From Pseudomonas sp. ANT_H4 (lineage in GTDB: Bacteria; Pseudomonadota; Gammaproteobacteria; Pseudomonadales; Pseudomonadaceae), in NCBI RefSeq assembly GCF_008369295.1, contig NZ_VOBG01000005.1, positions 186,001 to 250,000 on the forward strand: a stretch of 64,000 nt of DNA. The letters run 5' to 3'. The notes beneath the pieces are model-generated. The model was given only the letters and a program-made list of their open reading frames with translations. It made no database searches and had not been told where the DNA came from. The translations under genes and the position numbers were made by a program. The stretch's first letter is position 1. Every line of letters starts with the position of its first letter. Shown here one piece after another: positions 26,083-34,910 of the stretch.

Positions 26083-26522
26083 CACCAGCAAGACGTGTTA
26101 CATGGCGATGTGAAACCGGGCAATGTCATGGTCGGGGAGGAGGGGCTGCGACTGTTTGACTTTGGCCTCGGCCAGGCCGCCGCGCAGGTGTCGGCAGGTT
26201 TGCCTGGCTTGAGTCGCAGTCGTTTCAATGCCTGGACGCCGGCCTATGCCGCGCCGGAGTGCGAGTGCCGACCTCTACGCGGTGGCGTGCTTACTCTATG
26301 AGCTGGCGCAGGGGTTGCGGCCTTTTCAAGGCGTGTTGACTCAGTGCTCCAGCGAGCGATTGCCTGTACCCAGGCCAACTCCCCCGGTACTGTTGGCCGG
26401 CATTGCGTGCGGCGTTGGCGGTTGACCCACACCAAAGAACCATGACCGTTGCCGAGTTGCGAGAGGTCATGCGCCGCGATTTCTCCCGGATTCGTCGCTG
26501 GTTTAACAGCCATGCCAGCTGA
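26083..26522 (+). pseudogene. Remnant of a second Stk1-like kinase, frameshifted
   Basis: Three successive frames together resemble the second half of the kinase encoded just upstream. Frame 1 has VLHGDVKPGNVMV, LRLFDFGLGQ and FNAWTPAYAAPE, nearly identical to the HGDMKPSN, DFG and APE blocks of stk1. A shift near 26262 leads to SADLYAVACLLYELAQGLRPF, matching ADIYSVACVIYELAGGKPPF. A second shift near 26415 leads to ALAVDPHQRTMTVAELREVM and RIRRWFNSHAS, matching the stk1 C-terminus. The N-terminal half with the Gly-rich loop and catalytic Lys is missing, and part of the stretch after APE is deleted. It is therefore a decayed duplicate, or a related kinase gene that came in by transfer. Confidence 0.75.
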
Positions 26523-26527
26523 GCCTG

Positions 26528-26857
26528 TCAACCAGCAAACCCGTGGAGTTGGCAGTATTCATCCCAGCTCAGGCCTGCCATCTGGGCGACTTCCCTGTGG
26601 ACTTCCAGACGCTGGGCCTCGAATTCCTGGGGTGAGTGTGCGACCAGTTGCAGCGTCAGTTCCCAGGAAAACAGGCCCTGGCGTTCTGCCTCTGCTTCAA
26701 ATGCCTCATGCAAGCGCTCGGCGCGGTACTGCGCCATTGTTTCCTTCTTGGCCTGGGCGGCCAGCGGATTCAAGGTGTCCAGTTCGGTGCGTAGTTCGGG
26801 TCGCGCGTCCAAAAAAATATCCAGGGCACGCTGGTGGTTTTCGCCAGGTTGGGACAA
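26528..26857 (-). CDS. Small cytosolic protein, DUF6388-like
   Basis: This 109-residue, charged protein (MSQPGENHQRALDIFLDARP) has no signal peptide or membrane segment. It appears all-helical. From memory it resembles the small Pseudomonas family DUF6388 (pattern LNPLAAQA, RAERLHEAFEAEAE, EVHREVAQ, GLSWDEYCQL). Function is unknown. It is convergent with the kinase remnant, 5 bp away, and lies downstream of the small membrane protein gene on the same strand. Confidence 0.65.
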   Translation of the reverse strand: MSQPGENHQRALDIFLDARPELRTELDTLNPLAAQAKKETMAQYRAERLHEAFEAEAERQGLFSWELTLQLVAHSPQEFEAQRLEVHREVAQMAGLSWDEYCQLHGFAG

Positions 26858-26890
26858 GGATCTACTCCAGGATTAACAGGTTGTTAAACC

Positions 26891-27151
26891 TTATTCCGAG
26901 GTTTGATGTGAGCGGCTTTTGCGTCTTTCGCGTTTGCGTGACCGGTGCGAAATCCAGTTTTGCAGGGGAGCGAGTAAAAAGAAAAACAGGTAGGCAGTCA
27001 GCACCAGAGTCAAGTCAATCCAGGTTTCGCCGATGGGCCCGTCTACCGACTCGATAACGGCCTTGATCAAAAACAGTAACGCCACCCCACACAACCATAG
27101 CACCGCAGTGAGACACAGCGGTCGTGCACGATTTGAAAGCCTGCCTTGCAT
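26891..27151 (-). CDS. Small inner-membrane protein with two membrane segments
   Basis: This 86-residue protein has two hydrophobic stretches (LCLTAVLWLCGVALLFLIKAV, written here only as residues about 11-31, and LTLVLTAYLFFFLLAPL at about 47-63) and a basic tail (SRKRERRKSRSH). The ATG at 27151 follows AAGGAG. No family is recognised. The basic tail is expected to face the cytosol. Confidence 0.6.
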   Translation of the reverse strand: MQGRLSNRARPLCLTAVLWLCGVALLFLIKAVIESVDGPIGETWIDLTLVLTAYLFFFLLAPLQNWISHRSRKRERRKSRSHQTSE

Positions 27152-27320
27152 GATTAATACATCTCCTTGAGGGCGCAGGGGAGGCTGGCATGCCACCTCC
27201 CGAAAATCTATGGTTGGTCGCCGACTCGATTCATTTAGACGGAGGCCTGTTGGTTTATGGGGCTGTGAAGCTCATGACCTGATCGGGTGGGATTTGGCTC
27301 CAAAAAGCCATTATATGCTC

Positions 27321-28496
27321 TCAATATCGGGGCTGCGCCATCAAGAAGCGCGCCATCCCTTCAAAGGCAGGCAAGGTCACGCCATCGTTGGCGGCATTGC
27401 CGGCGATGGGGTGGGAGGCGTAGCGGACAATGACCATCTCGGCCTTGGGATCGATATAAATGCTCTGGCCATGGACGCCCCGTGCCATGAAGGCGCCATT
27501 CGGGTTGTGGCTCACCCACCACATGGAGCGATAACTCCAGCCTTTCAACTGCTCATAACCTGCCTGGGCAAACGCCTGTTTGTCGCCGCCTCGCTGGATA
27601 TCCGTGACCACGTCTTCAGGGACGATCTGTTGGCCATTGAAACGCCCGCCGTTACGTAGCATTTCGCCAAACCGTGCGAGGTCTCGCAGCCCGGTGTTCA
27701 GACCGCCGCCAGCGAAGGGGGTGCCGATGGAGTCGACGGTGAAGTAGGCGTCCTGTTCAGCGCCGAGGCGACTCCAGATACGTTCGCTGAGCAGTTGCGC
27801 GACATTGCGCCCGGTGGTTCGGGCGATCACCCAGCCGAGCACGTCGGTATTGATTGTCTTGTAGCCGAAGGCACGACTATGTTTGCCGCCCAATTGAACC
27901 GTCTGCAGGGACTCGTAATAGCTGCGCGGCCCGGTATAGTCCTTGGGTTTTGGCAACGGGTTGCCGGCCTGCGCATGGGCCCAGACTTGGGCGTTGGGGT
28001 CGGCATAGTCTTCGCTGTAGTCCAGGTCGGTGGTCAAGTCCAGCACCTGGCGCAGGGTGGCGCTGCCAAAGGCCGAATGGGCCAACTCGGGAATATAGTC
28101 GACGATCTTTTTCTCGGCACTGAGACTGCCATCTGCCACCAACATGGCGCCCAGGGTGCCGATCACCGATTTGGTGACCGACATGGTCGCATGTTGCCCT
28201 TCAGCCCTGAGTACCCCGAAGTAGCGTTCATAGACGATGGCCCCGCGATGCAGGACCACAATGCCGTCGGTGTAGGTGGCGTCGAGTGTCTGCCGCCAGG
28301 TCAGCGTGCGGCTGGCGCCCAGAGGCAGAACAGCCAAGGCGTCGATCTGCGGATCGAGTTGTTCCGCCAGCGTGAGGGGGGGCACCGAGACCCCGGGAGA
28401 CGTTAACGGTGGGCATCAATTGGCGAAAGTTGGCGACGCTCCAACGCATCGCCGGGAAGCGAAAATAGCTGCCGTCTTCAAAACGCAGGGTACCAC
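27321..28496 (-). pseudogene. Serine hydrolase (beta-lactamase/class C family), frameshifted and 5'-truncated
   Basis: From 28385 to 27321 the frame encodes 354 residues of a serine hydrolase, with the nucleophile motif SVTKS, a later YKTIN segment and HGQS near the end. The N-terminus continues in another frame: FEDGSYFRFPAMRW and FRQLMPTVNVSRG lie upstream at about 28395-28480. The two parts are joined by a run of seven G on the plus strand (28376-28382); six would restore one frame. The 5' end stops at the junction with the fadD remnant, near 28490. Either it is a real pseudogene, or the run is a sequencing error and only the front is lost. Most of the catalytic domain is intact. Confidence 0.75.
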
Positions 28497-29520
28497 CGGG
28501 GACGCCAAGGGCGTGATGCTCAGCCACCGCAACATCATCGCCAACCTATTACAGGCCAAGGCGTGGGTAGGCGATCAACTGGACTAGGACCAGCAGGAAA
28601 CCAATGTCACCCTGTTGCCGCTGTACCACATCTTTTCCCTGACAGTGAACTGCCTGATGTTCATGTGCCTGGGCGGGCGCAACATCTTGATTGCCAACCC
28701 ACGGGACGTGAAACGGGTGCAGATGATCCTGCGCAAGGAACGCTTCAACGGCATCGCCGGGGTCAACACGCTGTTCAATGGTTTGCTGGAGAACAAGGAG
28801 TTTTGCGCCCGGGACTTCTCCGACTTGCGCATGGTGATCGCTGGCGGCATGGCGACCCACACGGCGGTTGCCAAGCGCTGGAAGGAAGTCACCGGGCTGG
28901 CGATCATCGAAGGCTACGGCCTGACGGAATGCTCGCCAGTGGTGAGCATCAGCCCCATCGACATCTCACGGATGCGCGAGATGGAATTTACCGGCAGCAT
29001 CGGCGTGCCACTGCCCTCGGCCTGGGTGCGTTTTCTGCGTGAAGACGGCGAACTGGCCGACATCGGCGAGCAGGGCGAGTTGCAAGTACGCGGCCCGCAG
29101 GTGATGAAGGGCTACTGGCAACGCCCCAAGGAAACCGCCGAGGTGCTGGATGCCGAGGGTTGGTTGTCCACCGGTGATATCGGGGTGATGAATGAACAGG
29201 GCTACATTCGCCTGGTGGACCGCAAGAAGGACATGATCCTGGTCTCGGGCTTCAATGTGTACCCCAATGAAATCGAGGACGTCGTGGCCTTGCACCCAGG
29301 CGTAGGCGAAGTGGCGGCGATTGGGGTTGAAGACGCCGTGACGGGCGAGCGAGTGAAAATCATCGTGGTGCGCAAGGACCCGACCCTGACCCAGGAACAA
29401 CTCCTCACCCATTGCCGGGAATACCTGACGGGGTACAAGGTGCCACGGTATGTGGAGTTTCGCACCGAGGAGTTACCCAAGACCACGGTGGGGAAGGTGT
29501 TGCGCAGGGCGCTGCGCTAA
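28489..29520 (+). pseudogene. fadD-like long-chain acyl-CoA ligase, 5'-truncated with an in-frame stop
   Basis: The frame begins abruptly inside the AMP-binding motif (GTTGDAKGVMLSHRN), runs to a TAG at 28585, and continues in the same frame to 29520. The latter part has [45 protein letters not shown] and the C-terminal Lys region [12 protein letters not shown], all hallmarks of FadD. About the first 170-200 residues are missing. The remaining 301-codon frame from 28615 has no good start. It is a remnant, and the head-to-head junction with the serine hydrolase suggests a deletion of both 5' ends. Confidence 0.85.
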
Positions 29521-29542
29521 ACACAACACGGCAACGACCCCG

Positions 29543-29573
29543 TTGATCGTTCCCATGCAGAGGGAACGATCAA
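29543..29573. repeat. Perfect 12-bp inverted repeat after the Gfo/Idh gene
   Basis: TTGATCGTTCCC and GGGAACGATCAA are separated by 7 nt. The hairpin ends one base before the stop codon of the oxidoreductase on the minus strand. It resembles the GATCGTTCCC palindromes common in Pseudomonas, and it may end transcription from both converging sides. There is no T-tract. Confidence 0.6.
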
Positions 29574-30689
29574 TCAAACTTCATCAAGACTGACCCAGCG
29601 TTCTTCCCGCGCCGCCAACCGAATCGCCGTCGCCAGCCGCTCCACTTGCCACGCTGCTTCAAAGTCAGTGCCGGCAGCGCCTTGGCCTGCCAGCGCCATA
29701 ATCAACTCATGCACTTCCAGCGTCTTGAGCTCGTTGTACCCCAGCTGATGCCCCGCCGCCGGGCTGAACGCCGCATAGCCGGGCAGGGAAGGGCCGGCCA
29801 ATAAACGTTGGAAACCTTCTTGGCCGATACGAAACAGCTGCAGTTCATTCAACCGTTCTTGATCAAACACCAATGTTCCTCGGGTGCCGCTGATCTCGAA
29901 ACTCAAGTGGTTCTTGTAGCCGTGCTTGAGCCAGCTGCTGCTGATCGTCCCACGAGCGCCATTGGCAAAGCGCAGCAGGGCGTGGACCTGATCGTCTACC
30001 GCAATCTGGCGCAGGTCTGCGCTACCGGCACTGGCTGGACGTCGAGCATGCACGGTATGGGTGTCGGCACAGACGCTTTGTACATCGCCCACCAAGTACC
30101 GCGCCATCGCCAGCAAATGACTGCCCAGGTCCGCCAGGGCGCCACCGGCATGTTCCACTTCGCAGCGCCATGACCAGGGCGACGCCGGGTCGGCCATGAA
30201 GTCTTCGCAAAATTCGCCCTGGAAGCTGATGATCTCCCCCAACTCGCCGTTGTCGATCATCTGCCGCGCCAGGGCGATCATCGGGTTGTGCTGATAGTTG
30301 TAGCCCACCCGCGTCACCACGGCGGCCTGGTTGGCGGCACGGCGCATGGCATCGGCTTGTTCCAGGCTGACCGCCAGGGGCTTTTCGCAATACACAGTCT
30401 TGCCCGCCGCCAAGGCGGCCATGGCCATGGGGTAGTGCAGGTGATTGGGGGTGGTGATGGCGACCACGTCCACTTTTGGATCATTGATCAACTGCTGCCA
30501 GTCGCCGTGTGCCTGGGCAAATCCCCAAGCCGTGGCGCAACGCTGGGCGCGGTCGGTGTCGGCATCGGCCAGGGCTGCAAGCCTGAGGGTGACCGGCAAG
30601 TCAAATACCGCGCGAGCGTTGTTGAACGCTAATGCGTGGGCACGGCCCATAAAGCCTGTGCCGATCAGGCCGATTCCGAGTTCGCGCAT
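29574..30689 (-). CDS. Gfo/Idh/MocA-family oxidoreductase
   Basis: This 371-residue NAD(P)-dependent oxidoreductase acts on a sugar or polyol, probably in the cytosol. The N-terminal Rossmann fold has GLIGTGFMGRAHA at residues 7-19. VVAITTPNHLH is the second strand region, and CEKPLAVS carries the family's EKP motif with the catalytic Lys. HAGGALADLGSHLLA is the typical substrate-domain segment with a His. Substrate cannot be read from the sequence. Two GGAA-N6-TTCC-like palindromes lie 44-88 bp upstream of the start, and this layout is used by RpiR-type IolR regulators of inositol genes. An inositol-type substrate is therefore a reasonable guess, no more. Confidence 0.88.
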   Translation of the reverse strand: MRELGIGLIGTGFMGRAHALAFNNARAVFDLPVTLRLAALADADTDRAQRCATAWGFAQAHGDWQQLINDPKVDVVAITTPNHLHYPMAMAALAAGKTVYCEKPLAVSLEQADAMRRAANQAAVVTRVGYNYQHNPMIALARQMIDNGELGEIISFQGEFCEDFMADPASPWSWRCEVEHAGGALADLGSHLLAMARYLVGDVQSVCADTHTVHARRPASAGSADLRQIAVDDQVHALLRFANGARGTISSSWLKHGYKNHLSFEISGTRGTLVFDQERLNELQLFRIGQEGFQRLLAGPSLPGYAAFSPAAGHQLGYNELKTLEVHELIMALAGQGAAGTDFEAAWQVERLATAIRLAAREERWVSLDEV

Positions 30690-30732
30690 AGCCGTGGTCC
30701 TTTTGGATTATTGTTTTCAGGGAGGTTATTAA

Positions 30733-30748
30733 TGGAATAAATATTCCC
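30733..30748. promoter_or_regulatory. Operator-like palindrome GGAA-N6-TTCC upstream of the oxidoreductase
   Basis: TGGAATAAATATTCCC contains the palindrome GGAATA-AA-TATTCC. It lies about 45 bp before the oxidoreductase start. GGAA-N6-TTCC is the reported core for RpiR-type IolR repressors in alphaproteobacteria; use in Pseudomonas is inferred. Confidence 0.5.
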
Positions 30749-30761
30749 AAGTATCAATGCA

Positions 30762-30777
30762 TGGAATAAAAATTCAT
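30762..30777. promoter_or_regulatory. Second copy of the operator-like palindrome, one mismatch
   Basis: TGGAATAAAAATTCAT repeats the first half and most of the second half of the palindrome at 30733. The starts are 29 bp apart, near three helical turns, which fits co-operative binding of one regulator. Confidence 0.45.
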
Positions 30778-31032
30778 TTTCTGCTGCAAAAATATCCTCT
30801 GTGGCAAGGGGGGCGCATCATTGCTGCGAATGCAGCTATATTCAGCTCGCAGGCAAAAGGCCTTTAGTTAACAAAACATAACGTAGCGCCGATTGTCAGA
30901 CGATTCGAAAGCCCGCTAGGATGACCCCTGCTTCCTCAAGTGGCTCTAGATTGCAGGTTTCAGGACGATGTCCTGGCCCAGGAAGCCCCGGAAGGCGATA
31001 CGACCTAACAATAATAAATGGGAGAAAGGTCT

Positions 31033-32100
31033 ATGAGTGAGCCTGTCATGGGTGAGGTTTTTTGCCGCCCGCGAGCGTCGCGAAAGGTCGCGTTGCTGGC
31101 CACAGCGCTCTCGCTGCTGGGGGTAGTCGCGTTGTCGACCGTCGCCCAGGCTGCAACCGACACCGCCGCCCCGGCGGTGTTTGCCATTGAATCGGCCAAG
31201 GCCGCCAAAGGCCTGATGATTGACGTCGTCCACGCAGGCAAGCGCCTGGTGGCGGTGGGTGATCGCGGGCACATTCTCTATTCCGACGACAAGGGTGCCA
31301 CCTGGACCCAGGCCAAGGTGCCGACCCGCCAACTGCTCACCGCGGTATTTTTTGCCGATGACCAGCACGGCTGGGCAGTCGGTCATGACGCCAAGATCCT
31401 CGCCACGACTGACGCCGGTGCGACCTGGACCCAACAATTTGAAGACCTGACCCGTGAAGCACCGTTGCTGGATGTCTGGTTCAACGACGCCAATCACGGT
31501 TTTGCCGTGGGCGCCTATGGCGCGCTGATCGAGACCACCGATGGCGGCAAGGGCTGGTACGACGTCAGTGACCGCCTGGACAACGAAGACCAGTACCACC
31601 TCAACGCCATCGCGTTCGTCAAAGACGCCGGCCTGTTTATCGTCGGCGAGCAGGGCAGCATGTTCCGCTCCAGCGACGACGGGCAAACCTGGGAAAAACT
31701 TGAAGGCCCCTATGAGGGCTCGCTGTTTGGTGTGATCGGCACCGCGCAGCCGCAAACCCTGCTGGCCTACGGCTTGCGCGGCAATCTGTTTCGGTCCACG
31801 GATTTTGGCAGCACCTGGGAGCCGGTGGAGTTGCAGGCCGCCCGTGGCGCCCTGGAGTTCGGCTTGTCAGGCGCGACCCTGCTGGACGATGGCTCATTGG
31901 TGGTGGTCGGCAACGGTGGCAGCGTAGTGGTGAGCCACGACGATGGCCTGACCTTCAGCGTATTCAATCGCCCGGACCGCATTTCGTTATCGGCGGTTAC
32001 GGCGGCGGGCAATGGCAACTTGATTCTGGTGGGGCAGGGCGGCGTTCGCGCGGCCACGGCAACCGGCGCTGAGCTGACCCAGCAAGCCCAGGCAAAATAA
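31033..32100 (+). CDS. Exported YCF48/BNR-type beta-propeller protein
   Basis: This 355-residue protein has an N-terminal signal peptide (hydrophobic LLATALSLLGVVALS, Ala-X-Ala cleavage site near AQAATD). The rest is repeated BNR/YCF48 blades: GHILYSDDKGATWTQ, KILATTDAGATWTQQ, ALIETTDGGKGWY, SMFRSSDDGQTWEK and NLFRSTDFGSTWEP. The ATG at 31033 is preferred to 31018 because AGAAAGG precedes it. The gene lies 19 nt upstream of an RND transporter gene, and this pair recurs in Pseudomonas. Its role is likely as a periplasmic partner of that transporter; the cargo is unknown. Confidence 0.85.
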   Translation: MSEPVMGEVFCRPRASRKVALLATALSLLGVVALSTVAQAATDTAAPAVFAIESAKAAKGLMIDVVHAGKRLVAVGDRGHILYSDDKGATWTQAKVPTRQLLTAVFFADDQHGWAVGHDAKILATTDAGATWTQQFEDLTREAPLLDVWFNDANHGFAVGAYGALIETTDGGKGWYDVSDRLDNEDQYHLNAIAFVKDAGLFIVGEQGSMFRSSDDGQTWEKLEGPYEGSLFGVIGTAQPQTLLAYGLRGNLFRSTDFGSTWEPVELQAARGALEFGLSGATLLDDGSLVVVGNGGSVVVSHDDGLTFSVFNRPDRISLSAVTAAGNGNLILVGQGGVRAATATGAELTQQAQAK

Positions 32101-32119
32101 TAAGAAGGCGGGGATCTAC

Positions 32120-34495
32120 ATGAGCAGTCATCACAACGACAAGGCGACGTTTCTGGAACGCCTGATTTTCAACAACCGCCCGGCAGTGATCGTCATCTGC
32201 CTGCTGGTCAGCATCTTCCTGTTCTGGCAGGCGACGCTAATCCGGCCGTCCACCAGCTTCGAAAAAATGATCCCCCTCAAACACCCCTTCATCGAGAAGA
32301 TGATGGAGCACCGTAACGACCTGGCGAACCTGGGCAACACGGTACGGATCTCGGTGGAGGCCAAGGACGGCGACATCTTCTCCAAGGAGTACATGGAGAC
32401 CCTGCGTCAGATCAACGACGAGGTGTTCTACATCTCCGGCGTCGACCGCTCCGGCCTCAAGTCCCTGTGGAGCCCCAGCGTACGCTGGACCGAAGTGACC
32501 GAAGAGGGTTTTGCCGGCGGCGAAGTGATCCCGCAAAGCTACAACGGCTCCCCCCAAAGCCTCGACCAGTTGCGCAATAACGTGCTCAAGTCCGGCCAAG
32601 TCGGGCGCCTGGTGTCCAACGATTTCAAGTCGAGCATCGTGGATATACCGTTGATGGAGTCCTACCCGGACCCGGCTGATCAGGGCAAGCTGCTGGCCCT
32701 GGACTACCAGAAGTTTTCCCACGAGCTTGAAGACAAGATCCGCACCAAGTTCCAGGAACAGAACCCCAACGTCCAAATCCATATCGTCGGCTTCGCCAAG
32801 AAAGTCGGCGACCTGATCGATGGCCTGATCATGGTGGTGCTGTTCTTCGGCATCGCCTTCGTCATCACCCTGGTGCTGTTGTACTGGTTCACCTGGTGTA
32901 TCCGCAGCACCATCGCGGTATTGATCACCACGTTGGTGGCGGTGGTCTGGCAACTGGGGCTGATGCATGCCCTGGGTTTCGGGCTTGATCCCTACTCGAT
33001 GCTGGTGCCGTTCCTGATTTTCGCCATCGGTATTTCCCACGGTGTGCAGAAGATCAACGGTATCGCCCTGCAATCAAGCGATGCCGACAACGCCCTGACC
33101 GCCGCCCGCCGTACGTTCCGCCAGTTGTTCCTGCCGGGGATGATCGCGATCCTCGCCGATGCGGTAGGCTTTATCACCTTGCTGATCATTGATATCGGGG
33201 TGATTCGCGAACTGGCCATTGGCGCGTCCGTCGGTGTGGCGGTAATCGTATTCACCAACTTGATCCTGCTGCCGGTAGCTATCTCCTACGTCGGCATCAG
33301 CAAGCGCGCCATCGAGCGCAGTAAGAAGGATGCGGTCCGCGAGCATAGTTTCTGGCGCCTGCTGTCGAAATTCGCCAGCCCCAAAGTGGCCCCAGTGTCG
33401 ATCTTCCTGGCACTGATCGCTTTTGGTGGCGGCCTCTGGTACAGCCAGAACCTGAAAATCGGCGACCTCGACCAGGGCGCACCGGAGCTGCGTCCGGATT
33501 CGCGCTACAACAAGGACAACAACTTCATCATCAGCAACTACTCCACCAGCTCCGACGTGCTGGTGGTAATGGTCAAGACCAAGGCTGAGGGCTGTTCGCG
33601 CTATGAAGCCATGGCGCCCATCGACCAGTTGATGTGGAAGATGCAGAACACCGAGGGCGTGCAGTCGGCGATCTCCCTGGTGACCGTATCCAAGCAGATG
33701 ATCAAGGGCATGAACGAGGGCAACCTGAAATGGGAAACCCTGTCGCGTAACCCCGACGTGCTGAACAATTCCATTGCCCGCGCCGACGGCCTGTACAACA
33801 ACACGTGCTCGCTTGCGCCCGTGCTGGTGTTCCTCAACGACCACAAGGCCGAAACCCTCGACCGCGCAGTGCATGCGGTGCAGGACTTCGCCAAGGAGAA
33901 CAACAAGGACGGCCTGGAATTCATCCTCGCCGCCGGTAACGCCGGGATCGAGGCGGCCACCAACGAGGTGATCAAGGAATCCGAGCTGACCATACTGATC
34001 CTGGTCTACCTGTGCGTGGCAACCATGTGCATGATCACCTTCCGCTCCTGGGCGGCGACCCTGTGCATCGTCCTGCCGCTGGTATTGACCTCGGTGCTGG
34101 GCAACGCGCTGATGGCGTTCATGGGTATCGGCGTCAAGGTTGCGACCCTGCCGGTGGTGGCCCTGGGCGTGGGGATTGGCGTGGACTACGGCATCTACAT
34201 CTACAGCCGCCTGGAAAGTTTCCTGCGGGCCGGGTTGCCATTGCAGGAAGCCTATTACCAGACCCTCAAGTCCACCGGTAAAGCCGTGCTGTTTACCGGC
34301 CTGTGCCTGGCGATTGGCGTGGCAACCTGGATTTTCTCGGCCATCAAGTTCCAGGCTGACATGGGCCTGATGCTGACCTTCATGCTGCTGTGGAACATGT
34401 TCGGCGCGCTGTGGCTGTTGCCGGCGCTGGCGCGGTTCCTGATCAAGCCGGAGAAGCTGGCGGGGCAGAAGGGCAATTCGTTGTTTGCCCACTGA
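32120..34495 (+). CDS. RND superfamily (MMPL-type) inner-membrane transporter
   Basis: This 791-residue protein has a first membrane helix at about residues 18-35, a large periplasmic loop, then two blocks of hydrophobic helices (about 235-390 and 620-770). The conserved VALGVGIGVDYGIYIYSRLESF in the second block, with its charged Asp in a membrane helix, is typical of proton-driven RND/MMPL pumps. It is shorter than the three-component drug pumps and has no membrane-fusion or outer-membrane partner here. It is the second gene of a pair with the BNR protein. A strong terminator follows. Substrate unknown; related proteins move lipids or hydrophobic molecules. Confidence 0.85.
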   Translation: MSSHHNDKATFLERLIFNNRPAVIVICLLVSIFLFWQATLIRPSTSFEKMIPLKHPFIEKMMEHRNDLANLGNTVRISVEAKDGDIFSKEYMETLRQINDEVFYISGVDRSGLKSLWSPSVRWTEVTEEGFAGGEVIPQSYNGSPQSLDQLRNNVLKSGQVGRLVSNDFKSSIVDIPLMESYPDPADQGKLLALDYQKFSHELEDKIRTKFQEQNPNVQIHIVGFAKKVGDLIDGLIMVVLFFGIAFVITLVLLYWFTWCIRSTIAVLITTLVAVVWQLGLMHALGFGLDPYSMLVPFLIFAIGISHGVQKINGIALQSSDADNALTAARRTFRQLFLPGMIAILADAVGFITLLIIDIGVIRELAIGASVGVAVIVFTNLILLPVAISYVGISKRAIERSKKDAVREHSFWRLLSKFASPKVAPVSIFLALIAFGGGLWYSQNLKIGDLDQGAPELRPDSRYNKDNNFIISNYSTSSDVLVVMVKTKAEGCSRYEAMAPIDQLMWKMQNTEGVQSAISLVTVSKQMIKGMNEGNLKWETLSRNPDVLNNSIARADGLYNNTCSLAPVLVFLNDHKAETLDRAVHAVQDFAKENNKDGLEFILAAGNAGIEAATNEVIKESELTILILVYLCVATMCMITFRSWAATLCIVLPLVLTSVLGNALMAFMGIGVKVATLPVVALGVGIGVDYGIYIYSRLESFLRAGLPLQEAYYQTLKSTGKAVLFTGLCLAIGVATWIFSAIKFQADMGLMLTFMLLWNMFGALWLLPALARFLIKPEKLAGQKGNSLFAH

Positions 34496-34511
34496 TACAT
34501 TGCCGTCACCC

Positions 34512-34541
34512 AAAACGCCGTGGCCTGTGCCACGGCGTTTT
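34512..34541 (+). terminator. Intrinsic terminator after the RND transporter gene
   Basis: AAAACGCCGTGGC and GCCACGGCGTTTT form a perfect 13-bp stem around CTGT, with the T-tract inside the stem's 3' end. It lies 16 nt past the stop at 34495 and can act in both directions. Confidence 0.85.
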
Positions 34542-34613
34542 GCATTGCGCCATCTTAGGTCGATGCAACAATTTGACCTATCATGAGGTCTTTCCTCTTG
34601 ATGATTGATGGTT

Positions 34614-34910
34614 ATGACTGCCGACACTGCCACCTTGCTGAAAACCCTTTCCACCAGCGACATGCTGGAAATCGACGGCCTGCACGCCTTTGATTTCACA
34701 TTGGATGACCAGCACTTGCTGATCGAGTGCATGGACGGTCGGGTTAACAAACGCTGGAATTTCAGCCTGGAGCAGATCAACGCCGCGACCTTTGATCAGA
34801 CCTTGCAAAGCTGGACCATCACGGGTGATACAGGTGAGCACCGCCTGGTCTGCCTGAGCGCCTTCACTGGCAATAATAACGACGAGGATGAAGCGGATGA
34901 TGATGCGTAA
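34614..34910 (+). CDS. Small acidic cytosolic protein, DUF5629-like
   Basis: This 98-residue protein has no signal or membrane segment and ends in an acidic tail (NNNDEDEADDDA). From memory the segments DMLEIDGLHAFDF and LLIECMDGRVNKRWNF resemble DUF5629 of Pseudomonas. Function is unknown. In-frame ATGs at 34608 and 34614 are both possible; the second is chosen because TCTTGATG-type context upstream gives no clear help. The end overlaps the following gene by 14 bases, so the two may be coupled. Confidence 0.6.
   Translation: MTADTATLLKTLSTSDMLEIDGLHAFDFTLDDQHLLIECMDGRVNKRWNFSLEQINAATFDQTLQSWTITGDTGEHRLVCLSAFTGNNNDEDEADDDA

Noticed and set aside
27795..28406. 203-codon plus-strand frame
   Set aside because: Antisense shadow of the serine hydrolase, Gly/Val-rich, without a start signal.
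28276..28488. Frame joined in front of the fadD remnant
   Set aside because: It is antisense to the serine hydrolase, and FadD similarity begins only at 28489.
33074..34780. Open frame of 568 codons on the minus strand
   Set aside because: It is antisense to the RND transporter gene, is rich in His/Gln/Gly as shadows usually are, and crosses a terminator.
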